64,000 nucleotides of DNA from Actinomycetospora lemnae (GCF_028737315.1 NZ_JAQZAO010000001.1:62001-126000); one strand, 5' to 3'. Shown: positions 1-9,166, counted from the first letter of the stretch. Notes: a model not told the origin generated them from the sequence alone. Program-made: numbers and translations.

Positions 1-482
1 GTCGGGAGCGACGCGATGCGCCACTGGCCGTTCTGCTCGACCAGGCCGACGTCCACCTCGACGGGGCGCACGCCGGCGACGAAGACGCCCTCGGGGGTGA
101 GGACGCCGAGCGCGGTGGCCCGGATCCGCACCGCGGCCTCGCCGACGGGGACGGGGCGGTCGGCGAAGACGGTGTCGACCTGGTCGTTGACGACGACCGG
201 GGCGGCGCCGTCGTCCCACGTCCCGGCCGCGGCGGGCGTGAGGAACGCGCGCGCCGCCCGGTGGCGCTCGGCGGTGGCGCCGGAGGCCAGCACCCAGCCG
301 CGCACCGTCTCCAGCGGGCCGGCGTCGCGCATGGGGCCGGGCGGGGCGGTCGGCTCGGCCGCGTCGCCGACCCGGCGCAGCACGGTGACCTCGGACGACC
401 CGGGCACCGAGGCGCACCCGGCCGCGAGCGCCAGCGCGAGGAGCAGGGCCAGCGCAGCCAGCAGGCGGCGGGCCCCGCTCAC
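1..482 (-). CDS. lpqB: LpqB, MtrAB-associated lipoprotein (N-terminal part; cut by window start)
   Basis: Not closed by a stop inside the window; only the first 160 or so residues are present. The GTG start lies in a GTGA overlap with the mtrB stop, so the two are almost certainly translationally coupled. The N-terminus is a lipoprotein signal: two arginines near residues 5-6, a run of Leu/Ala, then the lipobox LAAGC with the lipidated Cys at about residue 23. The following region (SVPGSSEVTVLRRV, later VEQNGQWRIASLP) fits the N-terminal part of LpqB, which in mycobacteria modulates the sensor MtrB from the outer face of the membrane. Identity rests on the lipobox, the motifs and the mtrA-mtrB-lpqB order. 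Confidence 0.9.
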   Translation of the reverse strand, partial: MSGARRLLAALALLLALALAAGCASVPGSSEVTVLRRVGDAAEPTAPPGPMRDAGPLETVRGWVLASGATAERHRAARAFLTPAAAGTWDDGAAPVVVNDQVDTVFADRPVPVGEAAVRIRATALGVLTPEGVFVAGVRPVEVDVGLVEQNGQWRIASLP

Positions 483-2344
483 CGGACCACCGAGGACGTG
501 CCGGGGTCCGACGGCGGGGCGGGCTCGGGGAGGTCGGGGCTGCCGTTGCCGGTGTTGCCGTTGCCGGTGCCGTTGCCGCCCGCCGGGCCGGCCTCGCCGT
601 CCCCGCCCGCGTCGTCGTCGTCGGGCGGGGGCAGCGCGGTGCCGGTGGTGGGCGCGGCGTCGTGGATGCCGGGCTCGGCGGCGGCGGGCGCGGCGGCCAC
701 GGGCAGCAGGGGCAAGGGGCTCGTACGCAGCCGCTCGCCGTGACGCAGCGGCAGCGTCAGCCGGAACACCGCGCCGCGGTCGACCTCGCCCCACGCCTGC
801 AGCCAGCCGCCGTGCAGGCGCGCGTCCTCGAGGCTGATCGCGAGCCCGAGCCCGGTGCCGCCGCTGCGGCGCTGGCGCGACGGGTCGGCGCGCCAGAACC
901 GGTTGAACACCAGGCCCGCCTCGCCGGGCTTGAGCCCGATGCCGTGGTCGCGCACGACCACCGCGAGCGCGCCCTCGTCGGCGGCCAGCCGGACCTCGAT
1001 GGGCCGGCTCTCACCGTGGTCGATGGCGTTGGCGAGCAGGTTGCGCAGGATGCGCTCCACGCGCCGCGGGTCGATCTCGGCGAGGACCTGGTCCCCGAGG
1101 TCGAGCAGCAGCGGCGTGTGGGTCTCGTCGACGAGGTGCCGCACGGTCTCCGCGGCGCGACGCACCACCGCGCCGACGTCGACGGTCTCGAGGCCCAGCT
1201 CGGCCATGCCGGCGTCGAGGCGGCTGATCTCCAGCAGGTCGGACAGCAGGGTCTCGAAGCGGTCGAGCTCGTCGACGAGCAGCTGCGCCGAGCGCGCGGC
1301 GGTGACCTCGGCGGGATCGACCTGGGCGTGCAGCACCTCGGCGGCCATCCGCACGGTGGTCAGCGGGGTGCGCAGCTCGTGGCTGACGTCGGAGGTGAAC
1401 CGGCGCTGGAGCGCCCCGAACTCCTCCAGCTGGCGGATCTGCGACTGGATGCTCGCCGCCATCTCGTTGTACGACTCCGCCAGGCGCGCGACCTCGTCGT
1501 CGCCGTGCACCGGCATGCGTTCGTCGAGGTGGCCGTCGGCGAAGCGTTCGGCGACGTCGGCGGCCTGGCGGACCGGGCGCACGACCTGCCGCGTCACCAC
1601 CGACGAGATGCCCGCGAGCAGCACGAGCAGGACACCCGCGGCCAGCGCCAGCGTGCTCTGGACGAGCGCGAGCGTGCGCTGCTCGGCCGAGAGCGGGAAG
1701 AGCAGGTAGAGCTGCAGGTTGCGCCCGGCGGTGCGTACGGGCTGGCCGACCACGAGCGTCGGCACCGGCGCCGCCTGCCCCGACGAGGCGACCGTGAGGT
1801 ACTTCGTCGCGAGGAAGCCCTGCAGCACGGGTGCGCGCAGCTGGGGCGGGATGACCTGGGCCGGGCCCGCGCTGACCTCACCCGACGTCCCGCCGGGCAC
1901 CGTCGGCAGCGTGCCGGGCACGGTCCCCACGGTGTCCGAGCCCGCGATGAGCACCGCGTCGAACGCGCCGGCGTCGCTGACCGGGTCGCTGCCGCGGGCC
2001 AGCCCCGACGACTCGGCGTCCTGGCCGCTGGTGGACAGGCGGTCGAGGACGTCGTCGAGCACCGCCTGGGCGCCGTCGCGGTCGGGGTCGATGCGCGCGA
2101 GGTCGCGCTCGAGGGCCTGCCGGGAGATGTCGGCCTGGATGAGCGCGGCCTGTTCCTTGCCCTGCACCAGCCGGTCGGCGATCTGGGTCTGCAGCACGAG
2201 CCCCAGCACCGCCACGACGACGACCGACATGGCCAGCGTCGAGAGCACCACCCGCAGCTGCATCGACCGCCGCCACAGCACGCGCACCTGACCGACGCGC
2301 TCCGCGGCGAAGCGGTCGAGACGGCGGCGGACGGCGGTCAGCAC
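479..2344 (-). CDS. mtrB: MtrB sensor histidine kinase
   Basis: 621 aa, GTG start 13 bases after the mtrA stop. Membrane sensor of the MtrAB system that controls cell division and envelope genes in actinobacteria. Transmembrane segments near residues 30-52 and 230-250 flank an extracellular domain of about 175 residues. A HAMP linker follows, then the H-box with SHELRTPL (phospho-acceptor His about 322), an N-box (NLLANAIDH) and a GTGLGLAI ATP-lid motif. The C-terminal 75 residues are a Pro/Gly/Asp-rich tail with GNGTGNGN-type repeats that is probably disordered. It is embedded in tmk-mtrA-mtrB-lpqB with overlaps or very short gaps throughout. Confidence 0.96.
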   Translation of the reverse strand: MLTAVRRRLDRFAAERVGQVRVLWRRSMQLRVVLSTLAMSVVVVAVLGLVLQTQIADRLVQGKEQAALIQADISRQALERDLARIDPDRDGAQAVLDDVLDRLSTSGQDAESSGLARGSDPVSDAGAFDAVLIAGSDTVGTVPGTLPTVPGGTSGEVSAGPAQVIPPQLRAPVLQGFLATKYLTVASSGQAAPVPTLVVGQPVRTAGRNLQLYLLFPLSAEQRTLALVQSTLALAAGVLLVLLAGISSVVTRQVVRPVRQAADVAERFADGHLDERMPVHGDDEVARLAESYNEMAASIQSQIRQLEEFGALQRRFTSDVSHELRTPLTTVRMAAEVLHAQVDPAEVTAARSAQLLVDELDRFETLLSDLLEISRLDAGMAELGLETVDVGAVVRRAAETVRHLVDETHTPLLLDLGDQVLAEIDPRRVERILRNLLANAIDHGESRPIEVRLAADEGALAVVVRDHGIGLKPGEAGLVFNRFWRADPSRQRRSGGTGLGLAISLEDARLHGGWLQAWGEVDRGAVFRLTLPLRHGERLRTSPLPLLPVAAAPAAAEPGIHDAAPTTGTALPPPDDDDAGGDGEAGPAGGNGTGNGNTGNGSPDLPEPAPPSDPGTSSVVR

Positions 2345-2357
2345 GGCAGCCGTCCGA

Positions 2358-3035
2358 TCAGGGTGGGCCGGCCTTGTACCCCACCCCGCGGACCGTCAGC
2401 ACGACCTCGGGGTGCTCCGGGTCGACCTCGACCTTCGAGCGCAGCCGCTGCACGTGCACGTTGACCAGCCGGGTGTCGGCGGCGTGCCGGTAGCCCCAGA
2501 CCTGCTCGAGCAGCACCTCGCGGGTGAACACCTGGCGCGGCTTGCGGGCCAGCGCCACCAGCAGGTCGAACTCGAGGGGCGTCAGCGGGATGGTGCGCCC
2601 GTCGCGGCGCACCTGGTGGGCCGGGACGTCGATGGTGACGTCGCCGATCTGCATCTGCTCGGCCGGCTCGGCCGGGAACTGGCGCAGCCGCGCCCGGATG
2701 CGCGCGACGAGCTCCTTGGGCTTGAACGGCTTGACGACGTAGTCGTCCGCGCCGGACTCCAGCCCGAGCACGACGTCCACCGTGTCGGTCTTCGCCGTCA
2801 GCATGACCACCGGCACCCCGGACTCCGCCCGGATCGCCCGGCACACGTCGATGCCGTTCATCCCCGGGAGCATGAGATCCAGCAGCACCAGGTCGGGCGA
2901 GCTCTCGCGCAGCGCCGGCAGCGCGGCCGTGCCGTCGCCGACCACCGTCGTCTCGAAGCCCTCGCCCTCGAGGACGATCGTCAGCATCTCCGCCAGCGAG
3001 GCGTCGTCGTCCACCACGAGGATCCGAGAGCTCAT
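2358..3035 (-). CDS. mtrA: MtrA response regulator
   Basis: 225 aa OmpR/PhoB-type regulator. The receiver domain begins with ILVVDDD; the phospho-acceptor is Asp53 in LLDLMLPGMNG and the conserved Lys is about 102 in DYVVKPF. The winged-helix DNA-binding domain occupies about 130-225 (TPLEFDLLVALA, VNVHVQRLRSKVE, VRGVGYK). The ATG start overlaps the tmk stop as ATGA, so expression should follow tmk. MtrA is phosphorylated by MtrB and acts on replication, division and cell-wall genes. Length and motifs match the mycobacterial protein closely. Confidence 0.97.
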   Translation of the reverse strand: MSSRILVVDDDASLAEMLTIVLEGEGFETTVVGDGTAALPALRESSPDLVLLDLMLPGMNGIDVCRAIRAESGVPVVMLTAKTDTVDVVLGLESGADDYVVKPFKPKELVARIRARLRQFPAEPAEQMQIGDVTIDVPAHQVRRDGRTIPLTPLEFDLLVALARKPRQVFTREVLLEQVWGYRHAADTRLVNVHVQRLRSKVEVDPEHPEVVLTVRGVGYKAGPP

Positions 3036-3748
3036 GTCTCAATGGTGTCACTTCTCACCGACGATCCGGAGCCGATGTCGCCCGACGATCGTCCGACGAG
3101 CCGTTCTGCGACCACGGACTCCGCCGTTCGGGTGACAGCCGCGTACCCCTCCTCGGCCCCGACCACCGACCATGGCGCGAGCCAGGCGCGCTCGACGAGC
3201 TGGTCGTACACGTGAGCGCACCGCGCCTGCAGGGCCGCGTCGGACTCGTAACCGTCGGGCGTGCGGGTCGGGTCGGCCGCGGCGCGCTCGCGGACCCGGC
3301 GCGCGGCGACCTCCCCCGGGACGCGCACGAGCACCTGGGCGTCCGGGGCGGGCACCCCGAGCCGCTCGATCTCCAGCGCGTGCACCCACGCCACGAACGC
3401 CCCGTCGACGTCCTCCTCGCGCCGGGCGGCCCCGTAGGCGGCGTTGGAGGCGACGTAGCGGTCGACGAGGACGAGGTCGTGCGCGTCGCGGGCGGCCCGC
3501 AGCTCCGCCGCCGCGTCCGCCCGGTCGAGCGCGAACAGCACGGCCATGGCGTGCACCGAGCCGCGCAGGTCGCCGTGCTCGCCGTGCAGCGCCTCGCCCG
3601 CCAGCCCGGCGTGGACGTCGGCGTCGTAGCGGGGGAACGCGAGCGTGGCGACGCTCGCGCCCCGCCGGACGGCGGCGTCGGCGAGCGCCGCGACCAGCGT
3701 CGCCTTGCCCGCCCCGTCGAGACCCTCGACGGCCACCATCACGCCCAC
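3032..3748 (-). CDS. tmk: Thymidylate kinase
   Basis: 238 aa. Phosphorylates dTMP to dTDP. The P-loop lies at residues 8-18 (EGLDGAGKATL), and AFPRY followed by EALHGEHGDL and LFALDRA resemble the mycobacterial enzyme, whose P-loop also departs from the usual GKST. The GTG at 3748 is chosen because a -10 box (TAGGGT, 3760-3755) ends exactly six bases upstream and no Shine-Dalgarno is seen, so the mRNA is probably leaderless. An in-frame ATG three codons later is an alternative. First gene of the tmk-mtrA-mtrB-lpqB unit. Confidence 0.94.
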   Translation of the reverse strand: MGVMVAVEGLDGAGKATLVAALADAAVRRGASVATLAFPRYDADVHAGLAGEALHGEHGDLRGSVHAMAVLFALDRADAAAELRAARDAHDLVLVDRYVASNAAYGAARREEDVDGAFVAWVHALEIERLGVPAPDAQVLVRVPGEVAARRVRERAAADPTRTPDGYESDAALQARCAHVYDQLVERAWLAPWSVVGAEEGYAAVTRTAESVVAERLVGRSSGDIGSGSSVRSDTIET

Positions 3749-3754
3749 GTCGGA

Positions 3755-3760
3755 ACCCTA
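3755..3760 (-). promoter_or_regulatory. -10 box of leaderless promoter for tmk-mtrA-mtrB-lpqB
   Basis: TAGGGT on the minus strand (TAnnnT type) with 6 nt to the GTG of tmk. No good -35 is evident. Spacing predicts a transcript beginning at or next to the start codon. It lies between the ahcY terminator and tmk, so the MtrAB operon has its own promoter. Confidence 0.55.
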
Positions 3761-3779
3761 TGCAGGGGTCCGTGAGGAC

Positions 3780-3830
3780 GAGCGAAGGGCCCCTTCGCTC
3801 GAGTAGTCCGAGCGAAGGGGCCCTTCGTTC
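3780..3830 (-). terminator. Long double-palindrome terminator after ahcY
   Basis: Two 22-nt arms (3780-3801 and 3809-3830) are complementary at 21 of 22 positions with a 7-nt loop. Each arm is itself nearly self-complementary around GGGCCCC, so the DNA could also form a cruciform. No T-tract follows, as is usual for high-GC actinobacterial terminators. It sits 59 bases beyond the ahcY stop, insulating the mtr operon. Confidence 0.75.
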
Positions 3831-3888
3831 ACAGCATCACGCGCTCACGCCCCGCCGGAGCGCGGCGCATCCAGCTGGCCGCGACCAC

Positions 3889-5373
3889 TCAGTAGCGGTA
3901 GTGATCCGGCTTGTACGGGCCCTCGACGTCGACGCCGATGTACTCGGCCTGGTCCTTGGTGAGCTTGGTCAGCTCGCCACCCAGGGCCTCGACGTGCACC
4001 TTCGCGACCTTCTCGTCGAGGTGCTTCGGCAGCCGGTAGACGCCGAGCGGGTACTCGTCGTTCTTCGTGAACAGCTCGATCTGCGCGATCGTCTGGTTCG
4101 AGAACGAGTTCGACATGACGAAGCTCGGGTGCCCGGTGGCGTTCCCGAGGTTCAGCAGCCGGCCCTCGGACAGGATGATGATCGAGTGGCCGTCGTCGAA
4201 GCGCCACTCGTCGACCTGCGGCTTGATGTTGATCCGCGTGGTGCCCGACTTCTCGAGCTTCTCCATCTGGATCTCGTTGTCGAAGTGGCCGATGTTGCCC
4301 AGGATCGCCTGGTGCTTCATCCGCTTCATGTGGTCGAGGGTGACGATGTCCTTGTTGCCGGTCGTCGTGATGACGATGTCGGCCTCCTCGATCACGTTGT
4401 CGAGGACGTCGACGTCGTAGCCCTCCATGAGCGCCTGGAGCGCGCAGATCGGGTCCGCCTCGGTGACGGTCACGCGGGCGCCCTGGCCGCGCAGCGACTC
4501 GGCCGAGCCCTTGCCGACGTCACCGAAGCCGCAGATGACGGCCTTCTTGCCGGAGATCAGCACGTCGACGGCGCGGTTGATGCCGTCGATGAGCGAGTGG
4601 CGGCAGCCGTACTTGTTGTCGAACTTCGACTTGGTGACCGAGTCGTTGACGTTGATCGCCGGGAAGAGGAGCTTGTCCTCGTTGAAGAACTCGTAGAGCC
4701 GGTGGACGCCGGTCGTGGTCTCCTCGGTGACGCCGCGGATGCCGGACGCGACCTTGGTCCAGTGCTGCGGGTCCTGCTCCAGCGAGCGGCGCAGCGTGGC
4801 CAGCACGACCTGGTACTCGGCCGGGTCGTCGTCGGTGACCGACGGGACGACGCCCGCCTTCTCGAACTCGACGCCCTTGTGGACGAGCATCGTGGCGTCG
4901 CCGCCGTCGTCGAGGATCATGTTCGGACCGCGGGTGTCCGAGTCCTTCCACGACATCATCTGCTCGGCGCACCACCAGTACTCCTCCAGCGTCTCGCCCT
5001 TCCAGGCGAAGCAGGAGATGCCCTTGGGCTCGTCCGGGGTGCCGTGCGGGCCGACCACGACCGCGGCGGCCGCGTGGTCCTGGGTGGAGAAGATGTTGCA
5101 GGAGGCCCAGCGGACCTCCGCGCCGAGCTCGACCAGCGTCTCGATGAGCACGGCGGTCTGCACCGTCATGTGCAGGGAGCCGGAGATGCGCGCGCCGTGC
5201 AGCGGCTTGGCCTCCGCGTACTCGCGGCGCAGCGCCATCAGGCCGGGCATCTCGTGCTCGGCCAGGCGGATCTCCCGGCGGCCGAAGTCGGCCTGACCGA
5301 GGTCGGCGACCGCGAAATCGATCCCGTTCCGCTCGGTCCACTTCTCGTTGGCGGTGCCCACTGCGTTCGTCAT
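3889..5373 (-). CDS. ahcY: S-adenosylhomocysteine hydrolase
   Basis: 494 aa, the length of the mycobacterial SahH. Splits SAH into adenosine and homocysteine, relieving product inhibition of methyltransferases. Uses tightly bound NAD: the Rossmann glycine motif is [10 protein letters not shown]. Other family signatures are SLHMTVQTA, the DDGGDAT segment and C-terminal KPDHYRY. The start at 5373 ([12 protein letters not shown]) is preferred over upstream in-frame ATGs because AGGAG precedes it at good spacing and homology begins there. A candidate SAH riboswitch lies about 140 bases upstream, and the long terminator at 3780-3830 follows. Confidence 0.97.
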   Translation of the reverse strand: MTNAVGTANEKWTERNGIDFAVADLGQADFGRREIRLAEHEMPGLMALRREYAEAKPLHGARISGSLHMTVQTAVLIETLVELGAEVRWASCNIFSTQDHAAAAVVVGPHGTPDEPKGISCFAWKGETLEEYWWCAEQMMSWKDSDTRGPNMILDDGGDATMLVHKGVEFEKAGVVPSVTDDDPAEYQVVLATLRRSLEQDPQHWTKVASGIRGVTEETTTGVHRLYEFFNEDKLLFPAINVNDSVTKSKFDNKYGCRHSLIDGINRAVDVLISGKKAVICGFGDVGKGSAESLRGQGARVTVTEADPICALQALMEGYDVDVLDNVIEEADIVITTTGNKDIVTLDHMKRMKHQAILGNIGHFDNEIQMEKLEKSGTTRINIKPQVDEWRFDDGHSIIILSEGRLLNLGNATGHPSFVMSNSFSNQTIAQIELFTKNDEYPLGVYRLPKHLDEKVAKVHVEALGGELTKLTKDQAEYIGVDVEGPYKPDHYRY

Positions 5374-5516
5374 GACTCCTCGTCTTCTCGGGTGTGTCGT
5401 CCGGCGGTGGACCGTGGGGCCCCACCCGCGCCGCGACGTGTCTCGACCGACTCTCGACCGACGGTTCGGACACGCCGGGAGGTCACGGGATCGGGAGCAC
5501 GGTTCACCACCATCCA

Positions 5517-5600
5517 CAGGCGCCCTTGCGATGGTGCGGACCACTGCCGAGCGTGGCGGACGATCGTCGCGACCGGCCGTTGCAGCGCCACTCGACAGCT
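5517..5600 (-). promoter_or_regulatory. Candidate SAH riboswitch in the ahcY leader
   Basis: On the minus strand the P1 stem is CTGTCGAG (5598-5591) with CTCGGCAG (5551-5544), 8 bp including one G-U. It encloses the conserved-looking GGCGCTGCAACGG (5588-5576) and a 6-bp hairpin with a CGA loop. CCACGCTCGG (5556-5547) resembles the family CCAGGCUCGG. Downstream, after a small TGGT-CCGC-ACCA hairpin, AAGGGCGCC (5527-5519) supplies GCGCC to pair with GGCGC as the P4 pseudoknot. Compared from memory with known SAH riboswitches, the pseudoknot shows a compensatory A-U to G-C change. SAH binding normally turns ahcY expression on. Position directly in the ahcY leader agrees. Confidence 0.85.
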
Positions 5601-5639
5601 TCCGTTCGCACGAGGTGTGCGATCGATGCCGTGACAGCA

Positions 5640-5668
5640 AGTCCAGCACAGGGCCCATACCCGGTCAA
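5640..5668 (-). promoter_or_regulatory. Candidate ahcY promoter
   Basis: Minus strand: -35 TTGACC (5668-5663), a 17-bp spacer, -10 TGGACT (5645-5640). Transcription would start near 5633, so the transcript would carry the whole SAH-riboswitch-like fold. The -10 is weak at its second base. The stretch 5374-5516 between riboswitch and start codon contains a GTGGGGCCCCAC palindrome (5413-5424) and a doubled 11-bp unit (5440-5461) that could take part in an expression platform. Confidence 0.4.
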
Positions 5669-5846
5669 CCGCGACGGGGCCGCCCCGGGTGCCCCCGGAC
5701 GCGTGGTCCGGCACGTCCGCGCAGGTGACCGCGGGCGCCGCCACGACACCGTCAGGCGGGTCACAACGTCCGCCCACCGGGCGGCGTCCGGGCTCTCACC
5801 GTCCGTGACCGGATCCGACGAGCCGGTCATCCGGGCACGAGGTCCG

Positions 5847-5905
5847 TAGGATGCGTGACCGGAACCACAGGACGCCTGGACACCCCAGGACGAGGTCTCA
5901 GGAGG
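5847..5905 (+). promoter_or_regulatory. -10 box and ribosome binding site of the acyl-CoA ligase gene
   Basis: TAGGAT at 5847-5852 fits an actinobacterial -10. A full AGGAGG at 5900-5905 lies 8 bases before a GTG at 5914, fixing the start there rather than at the upstream ATG that overlaps the -10. Confidence 0.5.
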
Positions 5906-5913
5906 CCACGGAC

Positions 5914-7548
5914 GTGCTCGGACAGATGCAGGACTACCCACTCGCCCTGCCGCACGTGTTCCACCGCGCCGAGCAGCTCTTCGCGCACAAGGCGATCGTC
6001 GGCGTGGGCGCCGGCGGCACCGTGCACCGCACCGACTACGGGTCGTGGGCCCGGCGGGTCCGGCAGGCCGCGGCCGCGCTCGACGCGCTCGGCGTCTCCT
6101 CCGAGGGCCGGGTGGGCACCTTCTGCTGGAACAGCCCGGCGCACCTCGAGCTCTACTTCGCCGTGCCGTGCAGCGGGCGCGTGCTGCACACGCTGAACAT
6201 CCGGCTGTTCACCGAGCAGCTCATCTACATCGCGAACCATGCCGAGGACGAGGTCGTCTTCGTCGACCGCTCGCTGTTCGGGCAGTTCTGGCCGCACGTC
6301 GACCAGATGACGACGGTCCGCAAGGTCATCGTCATCGACGACGGCGCCGACGTCGCGATCCCCGACGACGAGCGCATCGTCGGCTACGAGGAGCTGCTCT
6401 CCTCGGTCGAGCCGTTCGCCGGTCGCTTCGAGATCGCGGACGAGAACCAGGCCGCGGCGATGTGCTACACGTCGGGCACCACCGGCAACCCCAAGGGCGT
6501 CGTCTACTCGCACCGCAGCTCGGTGCTGCACTCGATCGCCGTGCTCATGGCCGACGTCGCCGGCCTCGTCGAGCGGGACACCCTGCTGCCGATCGTGCCG
6601 ATGTTCCACGCCAACGCGTGGGGCACGCCGTACGCGGCGGTGTTCGCCGGCTCCTCGATCGTCATGCCCGGGCCGAACATGACCCCGAAGGCGATCGCCG
6701 GCATCCTGCGCGACCACAGGATCACCGTGACGGCGGGCGTCCCGACGATCTGGATGGGCGTGCTGCCCGAGCTCGCCGAGGGTGACCTGCCCGACCTGCG
6801 CCTGCTGCTCTGCGGCGGGTCGGCGGTGCCGAAGTCGCTGTCCGAGGCGTGGCGCCAGAAGATCGGCCTGCCGATCACCCAGGCCTGGGGCATGACCGAG
6901 ACCAGCCCGATCGCCACCACCGGCGTCCTCAAGAGCGTCCACGACGGCCTGTCCGACGACGAGCTCGCCGACGTGCGGGCCACCGCGGGCACCCCGTCGC
7001 CGCTGGTCGACCTGCGCATCTGCGACCCGGACACCGGCGAGGTGCTCCCGTGGGACGGCGAGACCTCGGGCGAGCTGCAGGCCGCCGGCCCGTGGATCGC
7101 CGCGTCGTACTACCGCAACGAGGACGGCGGCAAGCAGTTCACCGAGGACGGGTGGCTCAAGACCGGCGACGTCGCGGTGATCGACCGCTACGGCTACGTG
7201 CGCCTCGTCGACCGCACCAAGGACCTGGTCAAGTCCGGCGGTGAGTGGATCTCCTCGGTCGACCTCGAGAACGAGATCATGTCGATGGAGGGCGTCGCCG
7301 AGGCCGCGGTCATCGCGATCCCCGACGAGAAGTGGTCGGAGCGCCCGCTCGCCTGCGTCGTGCCGAAGCAGGGCGTGGAGCTCACCCGCGAGGCGGTGCT
7401 CGAGCACGTCGCTACCCGCGTGGCGAAGTGGCAGGTGCCCGACGACGTCGTGTTCATCGACGAGGTGCCCAAGACCTCCACGGGTAAGTTCTCGAAGAAG
7501 ACCCTGCGCGAGAAGTTCGCGGGCCACCAGGCCCCGGCGCAGGCCTGA
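5914..7548 (+). CDS. Fatty-acid (medium/long-chain) acyl-CoA ligase, FadD/AlkK type
   Basis: 544 aa member of the adenylate-forming superfamily: activates a carboxylic acid with ATP and loads CoA. Motifs in order: the P-loop-like YTSGTTGNPKGV near residue 185, AWGMTETSP near 325, the TGDVA and DRTKDLVKSGGEWIS hinge region near 425-445, and the catalytic Lys of PKTSTGKFSKK near the C-terminus. The overall pattern is closest to AlkK-like medium-chain ligases, but chain length cannot be read from sequence. Start chosen at GTG 5914 from the AGGAGG site. It faces away from ahcY and ends at a terminator shared with the permease gene. Confidence 0.88.
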   Translation: MLGQMQDYPLALPHVFHRAEQLFAHKAIVGVGAGGTVHRTDYGSWARRVRQAAAALDALGVSSEGRVGTFCWNSPAHLELYFAVPCSGRVLHTLNIRLFTEQLIYIANHAEDEVVFVDRSLFGQFWPHVDQMTTVRKVIVIDDGADVAIPDDERIVGYEELLSSVEPFAGRFEIADENQAAAMCYTSGTTGNPKGVVYSHRSSVLHSIAVLMADVAGLVERDTLLPIVPMFHANAWGTPYAAVFAGSSIVMPGPNMTPKAIAGILRDHRITVTAGVPTIWMGVLPELAEGDLPDLRLLLCGGSAVPKSLSEAWRQKIGLPITQAWGMTETSPIATTGVLKSVHDGLSDDELADVRATAGTPSPLVDLRICDPDTGEVLPWDGETSGELQAAGPWIAASYYRNEDGGKQFTEDGWLKTGDVAVIDRYGYVRLVDRTKDLVKSGGEWISSVDLENEIMSMEGVAEAAVIAIPDEKWSERPLACVVPKQGVELTREAVLEHVATRVAKWQVPDDVVFIDEVPKTSTGKFSKKTLREKFAGHQAPAQA

Positions 7549-7561
7549 CCCCCGCACGACG

Positions 7562-7593
7562 GCGCCCCCGGAGCCGCGGGCTCCGGGGGGCGC
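7562..7593. terminator. Bidirectional terminator between convergent genes
   Basis: A 14-bp GC stem (left arm 7562-7575, right arm 7579-7593 with one extra G) and a 3-nt loop lie 13 bases after the ligase stop and 17 bases before the end of the convergent permease gene, so one hairpin can serve both. Confidence 0.7.
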
Positions 7594-7609
7594 TCCCGTG
7601 CGCGCAGGG

Positions 7610-9166
7610 CTACTGCGGCTGGGTCGGCGGGGCCGACGGGCCGCCACCCGGATTGCTCACGGAGGCCTCCTCGCCGCGCTCGCGCTTGCCGAGCACGGAG
7701 TTCCGGCGCGAGTAGGCGAAGTAGATGACCACCCCGAGGACCATCCAGACGATGAACCGGATCCAGGTCTCGACGGTGAGGTTGATCATCAGCCACAGGC
7801 AGCTGATGACCGCGAGCGTGGCCACCAGCGGCAGGGCCTTGACGGTGAAGCCGCGGGGCAGGTCGGGCCGGTTGCGGCGCAGGTAGACGGTGCCCACGGC
7901 CACCAGCACGAACGCGAACAGCGTCCCGATGTTGACCATCGACTCGAGCTCGTCGATCGGGAAGAAGCCGGCCAGCACGGCGCAGAGCGCGCCGATGATG
8001 ATCGTGATCATCACCGGGGTGCCCCGCGAGCCCGTCCGGGCCAGGCCGCGCGGGAGCAGCCCGTCGCGGCTCATCGCGTAGAACACGCGACTCTGGCCGA
8101 GCATGAGCACCAGGACGACGGTGGTCAGACCGGCGAGGGCGCCGATGGAGATCACGGTGGAGGCCCAGTTCGCCCCGACGAGCGAGAACGCCGTGGCCAG
8201 GGTGGCGCTGTCCTCGCTGCCGGGCGGGGTGGAGAGCTGGGTGTAGCTGACCATGCCGACCAGCACGAGCGAGGTCGCGACGTAGAGGACGGTGACGACG
8301 CCGAGCGAGCCGAGGATGCCGCGCGGCAGGTCCTTCTGCGGGTTCCTGGTCTCCTCGGCGGTGGTGGAGACCGCGTCGAAGCCGATGAAGGCGAAGAAGA
8401 CCAGCGACGCCCCGGCGAGCAGGCCGTAGACGCCGAAGGTCGACCCCTCGCTGCCCGCGATCAGGGACAGCAGCGACGCGTCGGCCCCGCTACCGCCCTC
8501 CTGCTCGCCCCCGGGCGGCGGGATGAACGGGGTGTAGTTCTGCGCCCGTACGTAGAACAGCCCGACCACGATGACGAGCAGCACGACGAGCACCTTGATG
8601 GCGGTGATGGTCGCGCTGACCCGGCTCGAGAGCTTGATGCCGAGCACGAGGACGACCGTGAGGGCGCCGATGACCAGCACGGCGCCCCAGTCGAACGTCA
8701 CCGGCCCCAGTTCCAGGGACGCGGCGCTGCTGCTGCCGCTGAAGAGCTCGCCGAGGTACTGCGCCCAGCTCTTCGAGACCACCGCCGCGCCGAGGGCGTA
8801 CTCGAGGACGAGGTCCCAGCCGATGATCCACGCGATGAACTCGCCGAAGGTCGCGTAGGAGAACGTGTAGGCGCTGCCCGCCACCGGCACCGTCGAGGCG
8901 AACTCGGCGTAGCAGAGGCCGGCGAACCCGCAGGCGATCGCGGCGATGACGAACGAGATCGCGATGGCCGGCCCGGTGATGTCGCCGGCCACGCGGGCGG
9001 TGATCGTGAAGACACCGGCGCCGATGAGGACCGCGACACCGAAGATGGTCAGGTCGAGGGCACCGAGCTCGCGGCGGAGCTTGCTCCCGGGCTCGTCGGT
9101 GTCCGCGATGGACTGCTCGACCGACTTCGTCCGGAAGAGACCGCCTTGCGGCTGGGTCGACGACAT
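7610..9166 (-). CDS. APC-family amino-acid permease (CAT/YfnA type)
   Basis: 518 aa polytopic membrane protein of the amino acid-polyamine-organocation family, with about 12 hydrophobic segments. The first helix carries the family loop GAGVFTI after LTIFGVAVLIGAG; other marks are GFAGLCYAEFAS and FFAFIGFDAVSTTAEE. The pattern fits cationic amino-acid transporters, and mycobacteria have such a permease at the same place between sahH and manA. Substrate not determinable. ATG with GGGAGG upstream; a TAGGGT -10 lies at 9212-9207. The intergenic stretch 9167-9316 shows nothing else. Confidence 0.88.
   Translation of the reverse strand: MSSTQPQGGLFRTKSVEQSIADTDEPGSKLRRELGALDLTIFGVAVLIGAGVFTITARVAGDITGPAIAISFVIAAIACGFAGLCYAEFASTVPVAGSAYTFSYATFGEFIAWIIGWDLVLEYALGAAVVSKSWAQYLGELFSGSSSAASLELGPVTFDWGAVLVIGALTVVLVLGIKLSSRVSATITAIKVLVVLLVIVVGLFYVRAQNYTPFIPPPGGEQEGGSGADASLLSLIAGSEGSTFGVYGLLAGASLVFFAFIGFDAVSTTAEETRNPQKDLPRGILGSLGVVTVLYVATSLVLVGMVSYTQLSTPPGSEDSATLATAFSLVGANWASTVISIGALAGLTTVVLVLMLGQSRVFYAMSRDGLLPRGLARTGSRGTPVMITIIIGALCAVLAGFFPIDELESMVNIGTLFAFVLVAVGTVYLRRNRPDLPRGFTVKALPLVATLAVISCLWLMINLTVETWIRFIVWMVLGVVIYFAYSRRNSVLGKRERGEEASVSNPGGGPSAPPTQPQ

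Noticed and set aside
5440-5461. Doubled TCTCGACCGAC unit in the ahcY leader as a separate operator
   Set aside because: Short, direct rather than inverted, and inside a probable transcribed leader; mentioned only as possible platform sequence.
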